Shown: piece after piece, positions 62,633 through 64,000 of the stretch
Position numbering within the stretch: position 1 is the first letter of the stretch
How the letters are laid out: each line of letters opens with the position of its first letter
Assembly: GCA_964346275.1 (NCBI GenBank)
Contig: CAYFUR010000006.1
Location: 1-64,000, forward strand
Source of the DNA: CAYFUR01 sp964346275
GTDB taxonomy: Bacteria; Sumerlaeota; Sumerlaeia; SLMS01
Direction of reading: 5' to 3'
Length of the DNA stretch: 64,000 nucleotides
Notes under the pieces: model-generated
What the model was told of the DNA's origin: nothing
Databases searched by the model: none
What the model saw: the letters and a program-made list of their open reading frames with translations, nothing else
Position numbers and translations under genes: made by a program

Positions 62633-64000
62633 ATGGTGCGCATGTTTTTCTCGACTCTGTTTATCTGTTGCATGCTTTCGGCCGTGTGTCCGGCGCCGGC
62701 GCAGGAAACGGCGGCGGCGGCTTCGCGGGAACAGCTTGGGAAGGAATTGGATGGAATCTTCAACCAGGAGGCCTTTTCCAACGCCTTCTGGGGCGTGCGG
62801 ATCGAAACGCTGGATGGCGAAGTGCTCTACGACCGGAACGGCGCAAAGGGCTTTGTCCCCGCGTCGAACATGAAGATGTTCACCACGTCCTGCGCCGTGG
62901 AAAAACTGGGTCCGGACTATACCTACGAAACGGTGGTCAAGGCGACCGGCCCGATCGAGGACGGAGTGCTGAAGGGCGACCTGGTGATCGTGGGGTCCGG
63001 CGATCCGAGCCTCGGTGCGTGGCACCCGGATGATTCGAACAACGCACAGAAGGTCTTCGACGAGTGGATTGCCGCGCTGCAGGAATCGGGCATCGAGAAG
63101 ATCGAAGGCGATATCATCGGCGACGGCCGCGTCTTTACCAAGGAATACATCAACGAAGAATGGGTTTACTGGGATTTGCCCTACTGGTATGCGGCGGGGT
63201 CCAGCGGCCTGGCGATCGAGGAGAATTGCTTTCGCACGACCATCGCGCCGGGCGAGGACGTGGGCGATCCGGCGCGCATCACCATCAATCCGCAAACGGC
63301 CTACGTCACCGTGGTCAACGACGTTGAAACGGTGGAGGCCGGCGGCGAAAGCAATGCGGACATCGTCTGGCGCAAGACGGAAGGAAACGTTTTCCTCTAC
63401 GACCGGACCGTGGCGATTGACGACGTGATCGAAGAGCGCGGCTCCGTCTGGGACGGGGCGCGCTATACAGCGTTCCTGCTGCGCGAGCGGCTGGAGCGCG
63501 ACGGCATTCCTGTCACCGGTGAGGCCGTGAACATTCGCGGCCTGGACAACCCGGCGCGTATAGACAAGGCGCCAAGAGTGGCCGTGATTGCGACAACGGT
63601 TTCTCCCCCGCTGTCGGAAACGCTGAAAGTCATCAACCGCGTGAGCCACAACTTCTTCGCAGACATGGTGCTGCGCACCGTCGGCCATGAGATGGAGAAC
63701 GAGGGGAGTTTTGCCGCGGGCGCCTCCGTGGTGGAGGACTGGCTGGAGGAAATCGGCGCTCCCCAGCCCGATGGCTTCAATATCGTGGATGGTTCCGGGC
63801 TGGCCGCCAACAACATCATCCAGCCGCGGCAGATGACCTATCTCCTGCGCTATATGCGCAATGAAGCCGAACATGGCGAGCCGTTTATCGAGTCCATGTC
63901 ATCGGCGGGGGAATCGGGCTGGATCAAAAGGCGCATGAAGGGAACGGCCCTGGAGGGAAAAATCCGCGCAAAGACGGGCTATATCGAGTATATGCGCGGG
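62633..64000 (+). CDS. D-alanyl-D-alanine carboxypeptidase/endopeptidase (PBP4 type), cut by window end
   Basis: This is a class C penicillin-binding protein of the DacB/PBP4 group that trims or cleaves peptidoglycan cross-links in the periplasm. A signal peptide (about 1-24) is followed by the catalytic SNMK (S78, K81 in PASNMKMF), SHN in RVSHNFFADM, and KTG near the window end. All three active-site motifs are present. GDLVIVGSGDPSLG and DGSGLAANNIIQPRQM are also typical. The visible 456 codons are open to the last base and the real stop lies beyond. AAGGA about ten bases before the ATG supports the start. Confidence 0.9.
   Translation, partial: MVRMFFSTLFICCMLSAVCPAPAQETAAAASREQLGKELDGIFNQEAFSNAFWGVRIETLDGEVLYDRNGAKGFVPASNMKMFTTSCAVEKLGPDYTYETVVKATGPIEDGVLKGDLVIVGSGDPSLGAWHPDDSNNAQKVFDEWIAALQESGIEKIEGDIIGDGRVFTKEYINEEWVYWDLPYWYAAGSSGLAIEENCFRTTIAPGEDVGDPARITINPQTAYVTVVNDVETVEAGGESNADIVWRKTEGNVFLYDRTVAIDDVIEERGSVWDGARYTAFLLRERLERDGIPVTGEAVNIRGLDNPARIDKAPRVAVIATTVSPPLSETLKVINRVSHNFFADMVLRTVGHEMENEGSFAAGASVVEDWLEEIGAPQPDGFNIVDGSGLAANNIIQPRQMTYLLRYMRNEAEHGEPFIESMSSAGESGWIKRRMKGTALEGKIRAKTGYIEYMRG

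Overview
The window looks like a piece of a metagenome-assembled chromosome. Two runs of exactly 100 N (9921-10020 and 12164-12263) are scaffold gaps. The DNA is GC-rich, at roughly 60 percent by eye, and densely coded in short operons. The host is a diderm with lipopolysaccharide: lpxC, fabZ, lpxI, lptD, an OmpH/Skp chaperone and a heptose nucleotidyltransferase are all present. A type II prepilin-like protein, a GHL10-like protein, a GH38 mannosidase-like protein and many short intergenic repeats fit uncultured PVC- or FCB-adjacent phyla such as Sumerlaeota or Hydrogenedentota. That assignment is an inference from style only. I saw no rRNA, tRNA, CRISPR array, transposase or phage genes.

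Layout. 1-4.9 kb holds an SLC13-type transporter and a GT-C membrane glycosyltransferase bracketed by inverted copies of a dispersed repeat. 4.9-10 kb holds a second GT-C protein, a class A penicillin-binding protein, a gamma-glutamylcyclotransferase-like protein and maf, which is cut by the first gap. 10-16.7 kb holds exported proteins of unknown function, an MscS channel, a membrane protein cut by the second gap, a lipoprotein and an ArsR regulator. 17-18.4 kb holds two tandem paralogous exported proteins, each with its own promoter and terminator. 18.5-23.9 kb holds cydAB and lptD. 24-32.8 kb, all on the minus strand, holds proton-translocating transhydrogenase (pntAA-pntAB-pntB) followed by a polysaccharide operon: GT-C protein, GDP-6-deoxymannose reductase-like protein, O-antigen ligase-like protein with a TPR-like tail, and a gluzincin peptidase. 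32.9-35.8 kb is the minus-strand ompH-lpxC-fabZ-lpxI operon.

36-40 kb, plus strand, is accB-accC-asp23-amaP-rfaE2-vanZ-like, which links fatty-acid synthesis to envelope genes. 40-45 kb holds a secreted GHL10-like protein, tadA, unknown proteins, a ribosome hibernation factor and a DksA-like zinc protein. 45-54 kb holds glnE, two related polytopic membrane proteins, a tudor-like small protein, gatC and gatA. 54-64 kb is an exported/carbohydrate region: a LamG-like protein, a parvulin PPIase fused to an SMP-30/gluconolactonase-type propeller, a prepilin, a GH38 protein lacking the expected nucleophile, a PfkB kinase, and a PBP4-type carboxypeptidase that runs off the window.

The most unusual signals are the PPIase-propeller fusion, the GH38 nucleophile substitution, the tandem paralogues with a 124-bp identical block, a terminator-like hairpin in the cydA leader, and an enriched octamer GTCTATAC.
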